DNA from: Selenomonadaceae bacterium
GTDB taxonomy: Bacteria > Bacillota > Negativicutes > Selenomonadales > Selenomonadaceae
DNA length: 64,000 bases
NCBI GenBank assembly: GCA_017477125.1
Contig: JAFUXN010000083.1
Span: forward strand, 1 to 64,000
Direction of reading: 5' to 3'
Positions 37,731 to 46,916 of the stretch are shown piece by piece (the first letter of the stretch is position 1; the number at the start of each line of letters is the position of its first letter). A program made the translations under genes and the position numbers. The notes beneath the pieces were generated by a model. That model ran no database searches, was not told where the DNA came from, and saw only the letters and a program-made list of their open reading frames with translations.

Positions 37731-38381
37731 ATGGACGAGCATGAGACATTGACGGCGCGTCGCCTGAACAAGGCGCGGGAGGAAGTACAAGAATTGCGCG
37801 GGCGATTGAAAGGCATGCTTTCGAAGATCGATCAACGGTCGAAGAAACTTATGTCGGAGATCGAAGGGCTCCGCGCTGAGAATCGTCGGCTCGAGCAGGA
37901 GAAGAGCAGTCTGCAGGGAACGCTCAAGCGCGTGCGGGAGCAATCGGCTCAACGGTTCGAACGCGGTTGGGAATTATTTCAACGGTATCAAGAGGTGGGC
38001 GCGCATGCTCGGCAGATATTGCAGACGGGCGTGTTTGCTCACGAAGATGATTTCACGTCGTTCATCTGCGGCGGTGCTCAACCGAAATCGCTCGCAACGT
38101 TGTGGGACGTGACAAACGAATGCATGAGGAGCGGGCGGCGTGAGGACGCTGAAATTCTGTGGGACATCTTTGAGTACTGTGTTGAGCTGGTGAACTCGAC
38201 GAAGGAGAAAGACATTTATGCGATCCTGCAAGTGGATGAGGGCGATCAATTTGATTCGGACTTCCAAACGGAGGGACCGCGCAGTCGGGCGCAAGGCAAA
38301 GTGATCGAGGTGTACCTTCGGGGGTATCGGAACAACTACAACGGTGACGTGATCAGGAAGAGCGTCGTGCGCGTGGGTTGA
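37731..38381 (+). CDS. Coiled-coil protein preceding the Hsp70-like gene
   Basis: A 216-aa protein whose first 75 residues form a charged coiled coil (LNKAREEVQELRGRLKGM, MSEIEGLRAENRRLEQEK), followed by a compact domain of about 130 residues (FTSFICGGAQPKSLATLWDV, EDAEILWDIFEYCVELVN) that I do not recognise. The layout, with a coiled coil in front of a small domain and an Hsp70-like gene next door, recalls GrpE-type exchange factors, but no GrpE motif is visible. GGAGG precedes the ATG; 12 bp separate it from the regulator and 13 bp from the Hsp70-like gene. Confidence 0.7.
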   Translation: MDEHETLTARRLNKAREEVQELRGRLKGMLSKIDQRSKKLMSEIEGLRAENRRLEQEKSSLQGTLKRVREQSAQRFERGWELFQRYQEVGAHARQILQTGVFAHEDDFTSFICGGAQPKSLATLWDVTNECMRSGRREDAEILWDIFEYCVELVNSTKEKDIYAILQVDEGDQFDSDFQTEGPRSRAQGKVIEVYLRGYRNNYNGDVIRKSVVRVG

Positions 38382-38394
38382 GGGAGGATGATTG

Positions 38395-41385
38395 ATGATG
38401 ATTGAGTTGCCGAAGAACAGACCGTCGAGGCTGAGCGCGGTGCGGGTGAACAAAATACAGTTTAACCACATCTTTACGGACTCGGCGGTGGCGATGGGCG
38501 AGAAGATCGCTCGTGACCTTGCGGCGTTGAAGGACGACATTGCGCCCGTCGCCGACAAGCGCTTCGTCCTGTTTAAGAACAAAAAGGTTTGGTTCGACAG
38601 AGAAGTCTCGGGGCTCTTCCCCCGCATGGAGGACAGAGACCTGCCCGTCTTTCAGTGTAATTCTTCCTTTGACAATCGAGCGATCAAGAATTTTAAATGC
38701 TTTGAGCGTGAGGGATTTAAATTTTCCTTTTTAACTTTTCAGGAGGTCGAAAAGACTTTTGGAAAAGGCAAAGGAAATCCCTATCTGGACGGTTCGGGCA
38801 ATTTAACCTTCTGCAAAAACGTAAGCCACAGAAGTAATATCATCGTAGGAATAAAAGAAGGGTCTGATTGTAGCTACTGGTATGATGCCAGCAATAACTG
38901 CCGTCGGGGAAATGAATGCGGAAACTGCCCGGGGAACTGTACTTACACAGCGACGTTGGTGCCGATCTATCGGTTGAGGGGGAAGAACGCGGCAGCGATG
39001 AGCTACTTCGATTCCTTCTTCTCTTGGATCAAGCTCGGACTGATGCCCGAAGGTTTGAAAGCCAGACAGGAGAAATTTTTCAGCGATCTCATCAACGATT
39101 ACCCGACGCTCGAGGAGTATATCACCGTCGAGGACGAGACGATCACTTTCGACAGCGCACACTTCTCCGCCGACGTCCTCAGTGGCGCCTTCACCGAAAC
39201 CGTCTTCGGCTACGACTTCGACATCAAGGGAACTCTCAACGCCGTGCTCGACGGCTCCAAACAATACTCCGGCTCGGTCGGCGCGCTCAAAACCGAACTG
39301 CTCAATTGCGATCACAAGCGCGCCAACATCCAGCCCTACGACGAACGCATCTTGACCGACATCAACAGAGGGCACTGGGATTTGTTTGAGCCCGCTCGCG
39401 AAGGCGACATCGAAATCGATCTCCCTCAAGATGAAATGCTGGTCGCGCGCCCGCCGCAGATGGACGTCCGCTTGCATGGACTGTGCGCGATCGATTTCGG
39501 TACCAAGTCGACGATCGTGGTGTGTCGAGACGGCGACGCTCGCATGTTGAGGATCGGCAAGGGCGATTACTCCAAAGCTCCTACCATGAAGGATTTCGAG
39601 AACCCGACCGCCATCGAGCTCCGCGATATCAACTCGTTCCTCGACGCCTACCGTGCGCGCGTCGGTCGTCCGTTCACCGAATGGGATCAGGTCACCGTCA
39701 GCCACCAAGCCGCCGAGGCGATCTTCAAAGCCGACGTCGGCAGTTCCGTTTATAATTCGGTGTTCAACGAGCTCAAGCAGTGGGCGAAGGACGAGCAGAG
39801 TTATCCGATCCTCAAAGACCTGTCGGGAGTCACGCAGGACATCAAGCCCTACCTCGAGACGCAATCGATAGACGGCGGCGATTTCGATCCGATCGAGCTC
39901 TACGCATATTATCTGGGTCTCTACATCAACAATATGCACCACAAAATTTATCTCGATTACATCTTGTCATACCCCGTCAACTATCGGAAGGACGTGCGCG
40001 AGCACATCAGAGCGAGTTTCGAGCGCGGGTTGAGGAAATCGTTGCCGCCCGCGTTGCAAGCCGACGAGCAGATGATGAAACACTTCAGAGTGTACCTTGG
40101 AGCGAGCGAGCCGGCGGCGTATGCGATCAGTGCGCTTGAATGTTTCGGGCTCGAGCCCAAACGGATCGGCGATAAGATTGCGTACGGCGTATTCGACTTC
40201 GGCGGAGGCACGACCGATTTCGATTTCGGCATCGAGTACATTCCCGAGAACAAGCGTCGAAACTTCGTCATTGATCAGTTCGGGTTCAACGGTGATATAT
40301 TGCTCGGCGGCGAGAACATTCTCGAGCTGCTTGCCTATGAAGTCTATAAAGACAACATCGACATCATGCGCAAAAATAAAATACCGTTCGCGTTGCCGCC
40401 GGGCTGTGAGCTGTTCGCGGGAGCAGAGACATTGGTCAGTCGAACGAAAGATGCGTCGTCGCACATGAACAATCGGATATTGGCGGAGAAGCTCCGTCCG
40501 ATCTGGGAGCACACCGACGAGATCAAAAGTTTCGGCGAGGACGCCATGCCCGTCACGCTGTTCTCGAGGGCTAAGAACAACGACAGTTACACGCTCGGTG
40601 TCAAGCTCAACGTTGATGTCAAGAGGTTGGAGAAGCGGATTGAAGAGCGCATACGTGTGGGCGTCGAAAACTTTTTCCAATCGATGTACAGCGCATTCGA
40701 GGGCAAGGCGGTCTATCCGATCCACATCTTCTTGGCGGGCAACTCGTGCCGCTCGGCAGTGGTCAAGACGCTGTTCGACGAGTTCATCAAGCAGGAGGAG
40801 GGCAAGCTGGCGGAGAATATCAAAGCCGACAGCGGTCAGGACAAGGACACGTCGGGGACATTCATCTTGCACCAACCGTTGGGCATGGGTGACGAGGCTT
40901 CGGCGCTCGATCCGTCGATGCTCGATCGTCAACGGACGGGCAAGACGGGCGTGGCGTTCGGATTGTTGCGCTGTCGAAAAGGCGGCAAGGACATCAAGAT
41001 CAACAACAAGAACGTGGATCGAGACGACGAGGTGAAGTTCCAATACTTCTTGGGCGACGCGGGCGCGGACGGGCAGACGTTCACGGTGCGTATCGGGCGA
41101 GAGGTGAAGTATGGAGAATGGGCGTACTTCACGAGCGCCGACGAAGCTGACTTTGAAATCTACTACACGACGACGCCGCGGGCATTGAAGAATAATTTGC
41201 CGATCGAGCAGGTGTCAATGGTGCGTTGCGTGCTCGACGATGAGGACGTGTCGGAAGATGATGATGCGGGCGTGTACGTGAGGAAGGTCGACCCGAACAC
41301 GATCGAATATGCGGCAGGCTCTGAAGATGATTTCAAGGGCGAGTTCAAGGGGAAAATTTATCGGCAGAAATTATCGCAGGTGTGA
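38395..41385 (+). CDS. Large Hsp70/actin-fold ATPase with a Cys-rich N-terminal module
   Basis: A 996-aa protein whose C-terminal two thirds carries an Hsp70-type nucleotide-binding fold: phosphate-1 loop AIDFGTKST (365-373), phosphate-2 loop DFGGGTTDF (601-609) and the adenosine motif FLAGNS (779-784). A typical Hsp70 substrate-binding domain is not evident. The first 360 residues are unfamiliar and include a cysteine cluster C159, C169, C175, C178 and C182, a possible metal site. The DNA from about 38640 to 38950, which encodes this cluster, is clearly more AT-rich than both flanks. GGGAGG precedes ATG 38395. It is the core of a four-gene operon. It resembles large Hsp70-like proteins of uncharacterised stress or conflict systems; function unknown. 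Confidence 0.8.
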   Translation: MMIELPKNRPSRLSAVRVNKIQFNHIFTDSAVAMGEKIARDLAALKDDIAPVADKRFVLFKNKKVWFDREVSGLFPRMEDRDLPVFQCNSSFDNRAIKNFKCFEREGFKFSFLTFQEVEKTFGKGKGNPYLDGSGNLTFCKNVSHRSNIIVGIKEGSDCSYWYDASNNCRRGNECGNCPGNCTYTATLVPIYRLRGKNAAAMSYFDSFFSWIKLGLMPEGLKARQEKFFSDLINDYPTLEEYITVEDETITFDSAHFSADVLSGAFTETVFGYDFDIKGTLNAVLDGSKQYSGSVGALKTELLNCDHKRANIQPYDERILTDINRGHWDLFEPAREGDIEIDLPQDEMLVARPPQMDVRLHGLCAIDFGTKSTIVVCRDGDARMLRIGKGDYSKAPTMKDFENPTAIELRDINSFLDAYRARVGRPFTEWDQVTVSHQAAEAIFKADVGSSVYNSVFNELKQWAKDEQSYPILKDLSGVTQDIKPYLETQSIDGGDFDPIELYAYYLGLYINNMHHKIYLDYILSYPVNYRKDVREHIRASFERGLRKSLPPALQADEQMMKHFRVYLGASEPAAYAISALECFGLEPKRIGDKIAYGVFDFGGGTTDFDFGIEYIPENKRRNFVIDQFGFNGDILLGGENILELLAYEVYKDNIDIMRKNKIPFALPPGCELFAGAETLVSRTKDASSHMNNRILAEKLRPIWEHTDEIKSFGEDAMPVTLFSRAKNNDSYTLGVKLNVDVKRLEKRIEERIRVGVENFFQSMYSAFEGKAVYPIHIFLAGNSCRSAVVKTLFDEFIKQEEGKLAENIKADSGQDKDTSGTFILHQPLGMGDEASALDPSMLDRQRTGKTGVAFGLLRCRKGGKDIKINNKNVDRDDEVKFQYFLGDAGADGQTFTVRIGREVKYGEWAYFTSADEADFEIYYTTTPRALKNNLPIEQVSMVRCVLDDEDVSEDDDAGVYVRKVDPNTIEYAAGSEDDFKGEFKGKIYRQKLSQV

Positions 41386-41386
41386 C

Positions 41387-41923
41387 ATGAAAAAATATTT
41401 GATAGAGATCGAAGGCGGGCGCATTTGGACGAACGAATATGACGGCGCTCGATTCAAACTGATGAGACCGTACGGCGAGAAGAGCCAGGCGTGCGAGGAA
41501 TATGTTGACTACTGCGATTGGTTTCAAGAAAAATTTGGGCGCGAGTCGGACGTGTGCTTGCTCTGCTCCGATGAGGCGGCTCGCGATGTTTATGAGAAGC
41601 TCGTTGAGATGTTGGGAGGCGGGCGCTCAACGTGGACGGACGATGAGGTTGCGAAGTTCCTTGGTTGGCATCGAGACAAGATCGAACCGCCGCCCGTCGA
41701 GCCTGCCGTTGATGATCGGCTCGAAGATCAGATCGATAATGGGATCGACGATCCGATCGATGACGCTCCGATCAATGAACCGAGCGATGAGCCGAGCGAT
41801 GAGCCGATCGATGAGGAGCGCAAAGATGAGCGGCAACTGCCTCGGGCGAATGCTTATGATCTGCAACGGCTCATAAGTCAGAGGTTGGACGGGCAGTGTG
41901 CCAAGGTCGCCTCTCGAAAATAA
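41387..41923 (+). CDS. Acidic protein ending the Hsp70-like operon
   Basis: A 178-aa protein starting one base after the Hsp70-like stop codon. The first 95 residues form a possible small domain with four cysteines (SQACEEYVDYCDWF, SDVCLLCSDEAA); then comes a long acidic repeat of Asp, Glu, Pro and Ile (residues about 105-150, DDPIDDAPINEPSDEPSDEP), and a short basic tail. I do not recognise it. The tight coupling to the Hsp70-like gene suggests a partner or client-binding adaptor. A terminator follows after 5 bp. Confidence 0.7.
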   Translation: MKKYLIEIEGGRIWTNEYDGARFKLMRPYGEKSQACEEYVDYCDWFQEKFGRESDVCLLCSDEAARDVYEKLVEMLGGGRSTWTDDEVAKFLGWHRDKIEPPPVEPAVDDRLEDQIDNGIDDPIDDAPINEPSDEPSDEPIDEERKDERQLPRANAYDLQRLISQRLDGQCAKVASRK

Positions 41924-41928
41924 TAAAA

Positions 41929-41957
41929 GGGACTCCGCGCGGAGCCCCAATTTTTTT
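41929..41957 (+). terminator. Bidirectional terminator between the Hsp70 operon and mtaD
   Basis: GGGACTCCGCGCGGAGCCCC forms a near-perfect stem, followed by AATTTTTTT on the plus strand and by TTTTATT on the minus strand. The core is a copy of TCCGCGCGGA. Confidence 0.85.
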
Positions 41958-41969
41958 GCCGCCGTCGGC

Positions 41970-43247
41970 TCAATTGCCGGTCAAGCGTTTGAAGCAGGCA
42001 TTGAACTCGGCGATGATCTTTTCCTCGTCGAGCGTCTTCAATTGACGTCCCTCCATCAGCACTTGACCGTCGACGATCACCGTGTCCGCCGACGACGATT
42101 GAGCCGAGTACGCCAACAGCGAGATCGGATTGTAATTCGGTTGCCAATCCGCGCCGCTCATGTCCCACAACACGATATCTGCCTTGAGCCCCTCGCGCAG
42201 CTCGCCCACGTCCTTGAGCCCGATCGCCTTCGCACTGTTGAGCGTGCCGAGTTTGAGCGTCTCGAGCGCTGGTATCGACAACGGATCCATCGTCGACACC
42301 TTGCTCAACAACGTCGCCAATCTGATCTCCTCAAGCATGTCGAGATTGTTGTTGCTCGATGCGCCGTCGGTGCCCACGCCTACCACCAGCCCCCGCTCGA
42401 TCAATTTACGGATCGGACAGATGCCGCTCGAGATTTTCATGTTCGAGCCCGGGTTGTGTGCCACGCGTACCTTCTTTTCGACCATCAGATCGATCTCCGC
42501 ATCGCTCAAGTGCACGCAATGAGCCGCCAACATTCCCAGATCGAGCAGCCCCGTCTCGTTGACCACCTCGAACGGGCGCTTGCCATGCTCCTTGAGGCAA
42601 CCGTTGATCTCGTCGAGCGTCTCATTCATGTGCATGTGGATTTCCGCGCCGCACTTCGACGCCGTATCCGCGATCTTCTTCAGATAATCGAGCGGGCAGG
42701 TGTAGACGGCATGCGGTCCGAACATCACCGTCACTCGTCCGTTCGCCTTCCCATGCCATTCGTTGAACAGCGCCGTCCCCGCGTCCAATCTCCTGTCGCC
42801 GTCGAAGATGCCTATCAGCCCTTGACACAGCACGCCGCGCATGCCGCTCTCGTCAACGACCTTCGCAACCTCCTCCATGCATGGTCCGTACATGTCGGCG
42901 AACGCCGTCGTCCCCGACTTGATCATCTCGACCGCCGCCAACGCCGCGCCCCAATAAATGTCGGCGCGCTCCATCTTCGCCTCGATTGGCCAGATATGAT
43001 TGTTGAGCCAATCCATCAACGCAAGGTCGTCGGCATAACTCCTCAACAACGTCATCGACGCATGGGTGTGCGCATTGACCAGTCCCGGCGTCGCAAATTT
43101 GTTCCGACCGTCAATGATAGTCGCGTCGGCGCTCTCGCCAACCGATCCGATCGTTGCGATCCGATCGTCGACGATCAAAATGTCGGCAACATCAACCGAG
43201 CCTTCCGCGCAGAGCACCTTCGCGCCCTTGATCAAAATCTTGCTCAT
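41970..43247 (-). CDS. mtaD: 5-methylthioadenosine/S-adenosylhomocysteine deaminase
   Basis: A 425-aa amidohydrolase that deaminates methylthioadenosine or S-adenosylhomocysteine to the inosine forms. The metal site is visible in PGLVNAHTHASM, the central H-M-H-M-N-E (EIHMHMNETL), LAAHCVHLSD and GVGTDGASSNNNLD, which matches the family closely. ATG 43247 with GGAG upstream is the start; the longer frame extends into the repeat array and is not coding. Close by are ahcY (44345) and speE (45675), all acting on SAM products, so substrate recycling is the likely role. Confidence 0.92.
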   Translation of the reverse strand: MSKILIKGAKVLCAEGSVDVADILIVDDRIATIGSVGESADATIIDGRNKFATPGLVNAHTHASMTLLRSYADDLALMDWLNNHIWPIEAKMERADIYWGAALAAVEMIKSGTTAFADMYGPCMEEVAKVVDESGMRGVLCQGLIGIFDGDRRLDAGTALFNEWHGKANGRVTVMFGPHAVYTCPLDYLKKIADTASKCGAEIHMHMNETLDEINGCLKEHGKRPFEVVNETGLLDLGMLAAHCVHLSDAEIDLMVEKKVRVAHNPGSNMKISSGICPIRKLIERGLVVGVGTDGASSNNNLDMLEEIRLATLLSKVSTMDPLSIPALETLKLGTLNSAKAIGLKDVGELREGLKADIVLWDMSGADWQPNYNPISLLAYSAQSSSADTVIVDGQVLMEGRQLKTLDEEKIIAEFNACFKRLTGN

Positions 43248-43292
43248 CAAAACAATCTCCTGCCTAAAAAATTTAGTTCGCATTAAAGAGGT

Positions 43293-44340
43293 CGGGCGCA
43301 CCGCCCGCTCAGTAGGCGGACGCGCCCTCTTCCTCACTGATGCCCTTAAAGTATCGGTCGAGCTCAAAAAATTTATCGATGGTTGAAGAAGAAGGGCGAG
43401 CCGCCCCATTAGGGAGGCGGGCGCCCCTTTTTCCTCCGTCACCCCAACCGTTGAGACGCCGACCACGATCAGGGCGAGCCGCCCCCATCGGGAGGCGGGC
43501 GCCCGATTTTTTCACCCGTCACCCCAACCGTTGAGCCGTCGACCATGATCAGGACGAGCCGCCCCCATCGGGAGGCGGGCGCCCTTTTTTTCATCGTTGC
43601 CCCAACCATTGTGCCGCTGACCATGAGCAGGGCGAGCCGCCCCATTCGGGAGGCGGGCGCCCATTTTTTACACCGTTACCCCAACCGTTGAGCCTCCGCT
43701 TATGATCAGGGCGAGCCGCCCCATGCCGAGGCGGGCGCCCTAAATTTCACCGTCGCCCCAACCGTTGAGCCTCCGCTTATGATCAGGGCGAGCCGCCCCA
43801 TTCGAGAGGCGGGCGCCCGATTTTTTCACCGTCGCCCCAACCGTTGTGCCGCTGATCATGATCAGGGCGAGCCGCCCCCATCGAGAGGCGGGCGCCCTTT
43901 TTCCACTGTCGCCCCAACCGTTGAGCCGCTGGTCATGAGCAGGGCGAGCCGCCCCCATCGAGAGGCGGGCGCCCTTTTTTACACCGTTACCCCAACCGTT
44001 GAGCTTCTGATCATGATCAGGGCGAGCCGCCCCATTATGGAGGCGGTCGCCCGATTTTTCACCGTCGCCCCAATCGTTGAGCTTCTGATCATGGGCAAGG
44101 CGAGCCGCCCCCGTCGAGAGGCGGTCGCCCATTTTTTCATCGTCGCCCCAATCGTTGAGCTATAGACCATGGGCAGGGCGAGCCGCCTCGAGCGAGAGGC
44201 GGGCGCCCCTTTTTCCACCGTCGCCCCAACTGTTGAGCTTCTGATCATAATCAGGGCGCGCCGCCCCATCGGTAGGCGGGCGCCCTTTTTTACATCGTCG
44301 CCCCAACCGTTGCGCTTTGATTTTTTCCACCGTCGCCCTA
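43293..44340. repeat. Thirteen-copy palindromic repeat array downstream of ahcY
   Basis: The 1.1-kb gap between mtaD and ahcY is almost wholly a tandem array of about 78-bp units. Each has the core GGGCGAGCCGCCCC, 5-7 bases, GGAGGCGGGCGCCC, then a T run and the linker CACCGTCGCCCCAACCGTTG AGC with a variable TGATCATGATCAG tail. Cores lie near 43393, 43471, 43550, 43628, 43707, 43784, 43864, 43941, 44020, 44098, 44177 and 44252, plus a diverged first copy at 43293. Cores and linkers are both conserved, so it is not a CRISPR array. It ends 4 bp from the ahcY stop codon. Open frames inside are repeat translations. Confidence 0.92.
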
Positions 44341-44344
44341 CCGA

Positions 44345-45583
44345 TTAAAACTCAAGGTACGCACGCTGCTCCTCGGTCAACTCATCTATCTTCACGCCCA
44401 TCGATTCAAGTTTGAGCTCCGCTATCTTCTTGTCGATCTCCTCGGGGATCACATATACCTTATTCTCGAGCTTGCCATGATTGTGCAAGATGTACGACAC
44501 ACTGAAGAACTGCACCGCGAACGACAAATCCATGATCTCCGCCGGATGCCCGTCGCCCGACGCCAGATTCACCAGCCGCCCCTCCGCCAACAGATATATC
44601 TTCCGACCGTCGGGCTGCAGGAACTCCTCAACATTGTTGCGCACCCGCCGACGCGACACCGACATTTCCTCAAGCTCAGGAATGTTCACCTCAACATCGA
44701 AGTGCCCCGCGTTGGCGAGCAACACTCCGTTCTTCATCGACGGGTAATGACGCCCGACGATCACATCTTTGTCGCCCGTCAACGTCAGGAACACGTCGCC
44801 GATCTTCGCCGCCTCGTCCATCGGCATCACTCTGAAACCGTCAAACACCGCTTCGATCGCTTTGATCGGATCAACTTCCGTCACCACCACGTTCGCGCCC
44901 AAGCCTTTGGCTCTCATCGCCGCGCCCTTGCCGCACCAGCCGTAGCCCGCGATCACCACCGTCTTGCCCGCCACCACCAGATTGGTCGTGCGCATGATCC
45001 CGTCCCACGTCGATTGACCAGTCCCGTACCGATTATCGAACAGATATTTGCAGTACGCATCGTTCGCAGCAATCATCGGGAACTCGAGCTCGCCGCGCTT
45101 CGCCAACGCATGCAATCTCTTGACGCCCGTCGTCGTCTCCTCCGAGCCGCCTATGATCCGATTGAGCACATCGCGCCTCTTGGTATGGATCATGCTCGTG
45201 AGATCGCCGCCGTCGTCGATGATGATATCAGGCTCAAAATCGAGCGCGCGGCTCAGATAATCGTCGTACTCCTCCATCGTGCAGCCGTGCACGGCATAGA
45301 CAAGGATGCCCGCCTCGGCGAGAGCCGCCGCCACATCATCTTGCGTCGACAACGGATTGCAACCGGTGAGCACAATTTCCGCTCCCGCCCGCTTGAACAC
45401 TTCGACCATGTAAGCGGTCTTCGCCTCGACATGCAGAGTGACCGCCAACCGCTTGCCCGCCAGCGGCTTCGACACGCTGAACTCGCGATCGATCGCCGAC
45501 ATCACCGGCATAAAATTTTTGACCCAATCGATCTTGTCTCGACCGCTCGGCGCCAAGTTGATATCCCTAATAATTGATTGCAT
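44345..45583 (-). CDS. ahcY: Adenosylhomocysteinase
   Basis: AhcY splits S-adenosylhomocysteine into adenosine and homocysteine, relieving inhibition of methyltransferases. The 412-aa product has the family motifs: LHVEAKTAYM, DDGGDLTSMIHT, NRYGTGQSTWDGI, the NAD-binding GYGWCGKGAAMRAKGLGA, NAGHFDVEV and a C-terminal region ending in EEQRAYLEF. Its length matches the short prokaryotic type without the 40-residue insert. ATG 45583 has GGGAGG upstream; ATG 45586 is closer to it. The promoter overlaps that of divergent speE. Right after the stop begins the 13-copy repeat array. Confidence 0.96.
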   Translation of the reverse strand: MQSIIRDINLAPSGRDKIDWVKNFMPVMSAIDREFSVSKPLAGKRLAVTLHVEAKTAYMVEVFKRAGAEIVLTGCNPLSTQDDVAAALAEAGILVYAVHGCTMEEYDDYLSRALDFEPDIIIDDGGDLTSMIHTKRRDVLNRIIGGSEETTTGVKRLHALAKRGELEFPMIAANDAYCKYLFDNRYGTGQSTWDGIMRTTNLVVAGKTVVIAGYGWCGKGAAMRAKGLGANVVVTEVDPIKAIEAVFDGFRVMPMDEAAKIGDVFLTLTGDKDVIVGRHYPSMKNGVLLANAGHFDVEVNIPELEEMSVSRRRVRNNVEEFLQPDGRKIYLLAEGRLVNLASGDGHPAEIMDLSFAVQFFSVSYILHNHGKLENKVYVIPEEIDKKIAELKLESMGVKIDELTEEQRAYLEF

Positions 45584-45614
45584 CATGATTCCTCCCATCG
45601 GATTATCGGCGCAT

Positions 45615-45644
45615 ATTTTAACAGTTTGCCTGCCGACATTGCAA
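45615..45644 (-). promoter_or_regulatory. Promoter for ahcY
   Basis: Minus strand TTGCAA (45639-45644), an 18-bp spacer and TAAAAT (45615-45620), about 30 bp before the ahcY start. It overlaps the divergent speE promoter, so polymerase binding at the two would compete. Confidence 0.55.
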
Positions 45645-45654
45645 GTGATATACT
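45626..45654 (+). promoter_or_regulatory. Promoter for speE
   Basis: TTGCCT (45626-45631), a 17-bp spacer and TATACT (45649-45654). The speE start at 45675 gives a leader of roughly 14 bases. It shares bases with the ahcY promoter on the other strand. Confidence 0.65.
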
Positions 45655-45674
45655 CGACCGAAGGAGTGATGGCG

Positions 45675-46535
45675 ATGGAGTTATGGTTTTCTGAACTGCA
45701 CACGCCCGGAGTGAAGCTGTCGATCAAAGTTGAGCGGCAACTGTTCAGCGCGACGAGCGAGTTTCAACGGATAGACATATTCGAGTCGAAGGACTTCGGG
45801 CGATTTCTGATCCTCGACGGTTGCATGATGCTGACCGAAAAGGACGAGTTCATCTATCACGAGATGATCACGCACGTGCCGATGTGCGTCAACCCGTCGA
45901 TCAAAAACGTACTGCTGATCGGAGGAGGCGACGGCGGCACGGCTCGAGAGTTACTGAAATACTCGACGGTTGAGACGATCGATCTGGTCGAGATTGATGA
46001 GATGGTCATCGAGGCATGTCGGGAGTATCTGCCGCAGACGGCGATCGGGCTCGACGATCGGCGCGTGACGATCCACATTGAGGACGGGCTCAAGTTCGTA
46101 CGTCGATGCGTTGATGCTTACGATCTGATCGTCGTCGATTCGACCGATCCGTTCGGTCCGGGCGAAGGTCTCTTCACCAAAGAGTTCTACGGCAATTGTT
46201 TCAAGGCACTCCGCGCGGACGGGATCATGGTCAATCAGCATGAAAATCCGTTCTACGTCAACGATGCGATCGCCATGCAACGGGCTCATAAGCGGATCGT
46301 CTCATCGTTCCCGATCAGTCGCGTGTATCAGTTGCACATTCCGACATATCCGTCGGGGCATTGGCTGTTCGGATTTGCCTCGAAGGCGCGCCACCCGATC
46401 AACGATGCGGACTTCGACGGTTGGGATCGATTGGGGATCGCGACGAGATACTACAATACGAAATTGCATCGCGGCTCGTTTTCGTTGCCGAATTACGTTG
46501 AGGAGTTATTGAGAGACGTCGAGCCGGAGGAGTGA
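45675..46535 (+). CDS. speE: Spermidine synthase
   Basis: SpeE transfers aminopropyl from decarboxylated SAM to putrescine, giving spermidine and methylthioadenosine. The 286-aa protein starts MELWFSELHTPGVKLSIKVE and shows the family motifs FGRFLILDGCMMLTEKDEF, YHEMITHVP, LIGGGDGGTARELLKY, DLVEIDEMVIE and DSTDPFGPGEGLF, with the catalytic aspartates in place. ATG 45675 is eight bases after AAGGAG. It is divergent from ahcY. The product MTA is the substrate for the mtaD gene nearby. Confidence 0.95.
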   Translation: MELWFSELHTPGVKLSIKVERQLFSATSEFQRIDIFESKDFGRFLILDGCMMLTEKDEFIYHEMITHVPMCVNPSIKNVLLIGGGDGGTARELLKYSTVETIDLVEIDEMVIEACREYLPQTAIGLDDRRVTIHIEDGLKFVRRCVDAYDLIVVDSTDPFGPGEGLFTKEFYGNCFKALRADGIMVNQHENPFYVNDAIAMQRAHKRIVSSFPISRVYQLHIPTYPSGHWLFGFASKARHPINDADFDGWDRLGIATRYYNTKLHRGSFSLPNYVEELLRDVEPEE

Positions 46536-46540
46536 TGACG

Positions 46541-46903
46541 ATGACGATGCTCGAAATGATTTTGATCAACGGTTTCTGCTCAGGAGGAGCGAGCGGAGCA
46601 TTGGCGTGGCTGTTCGCGTTCAACGGCGTCGGCAAAATACTCGGCGGCGATCTCTCGCTCGAAACCGCGCTGTTGATGTTGGTGTGCACGCTGATGTTTG
46701 TGTTCGTCTATCAGATCGATCAGAAGGACACTCGACGAAAATATAATTTTGAGAAGCACGTTCGGACGTCGGACTACTACGATCCGACGCTCGATGTGGA
46801 CTCGCGCAAGTCGCTGGAGGATTTCAAGCAGCGCCCCGACGCGTCGAGCGAATACATCAACTATGCTCCCAAGGAGACGGCGGATCAGTATCGGCACTTG
46901 TGA
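46541..46903 (+). CDS. Small membrane protein of unknown function
   Basis: About 120 aa with two hydrophobic helices (MILINGFCSGGASGALAWLF and LETALLMLVCTLMFVFVY) and a soluble charged tail containing a DYYDPTLDVDSR stretch. I do not recognise a family. The gene overlaps or abuts the speE stop; ATG 46541 has the best RBS spacing, ATG 46535 and GTG 46532 are alternatives. It lies between speE and the SIR2-like gene, 13 bp before the latter, so the three may be one operon. Confidence 0.65.
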   Translation: MTMLEMILINGFCSGGASGALAWLFAFNGVGKILGGDLSLETALLMLVCTLMFVFVYQIDQKDTRRKYNFEKHVRTSDYYDPTLDVDSRKSLEDFKQRPDASSEYINYAPKETADQYRHL

Positions 46904-46916
46904 GGAGGTTTGACGA

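Noticed and set aside
43309-44269. Several open frames across the 43.3-44.3 kb array
   Set aside because: They simply translate the 78-bp repeat in different frames (GRLALIM and GAARPDH-like strings), lack RBSs and vary with the repeat; not proteins.
43293-44340. CRISPR array
   Set aside because: Both the core and the linker between cores are conserved, the unit is a 78-bp palindrome-bearing repeat, and there are no cas genes.
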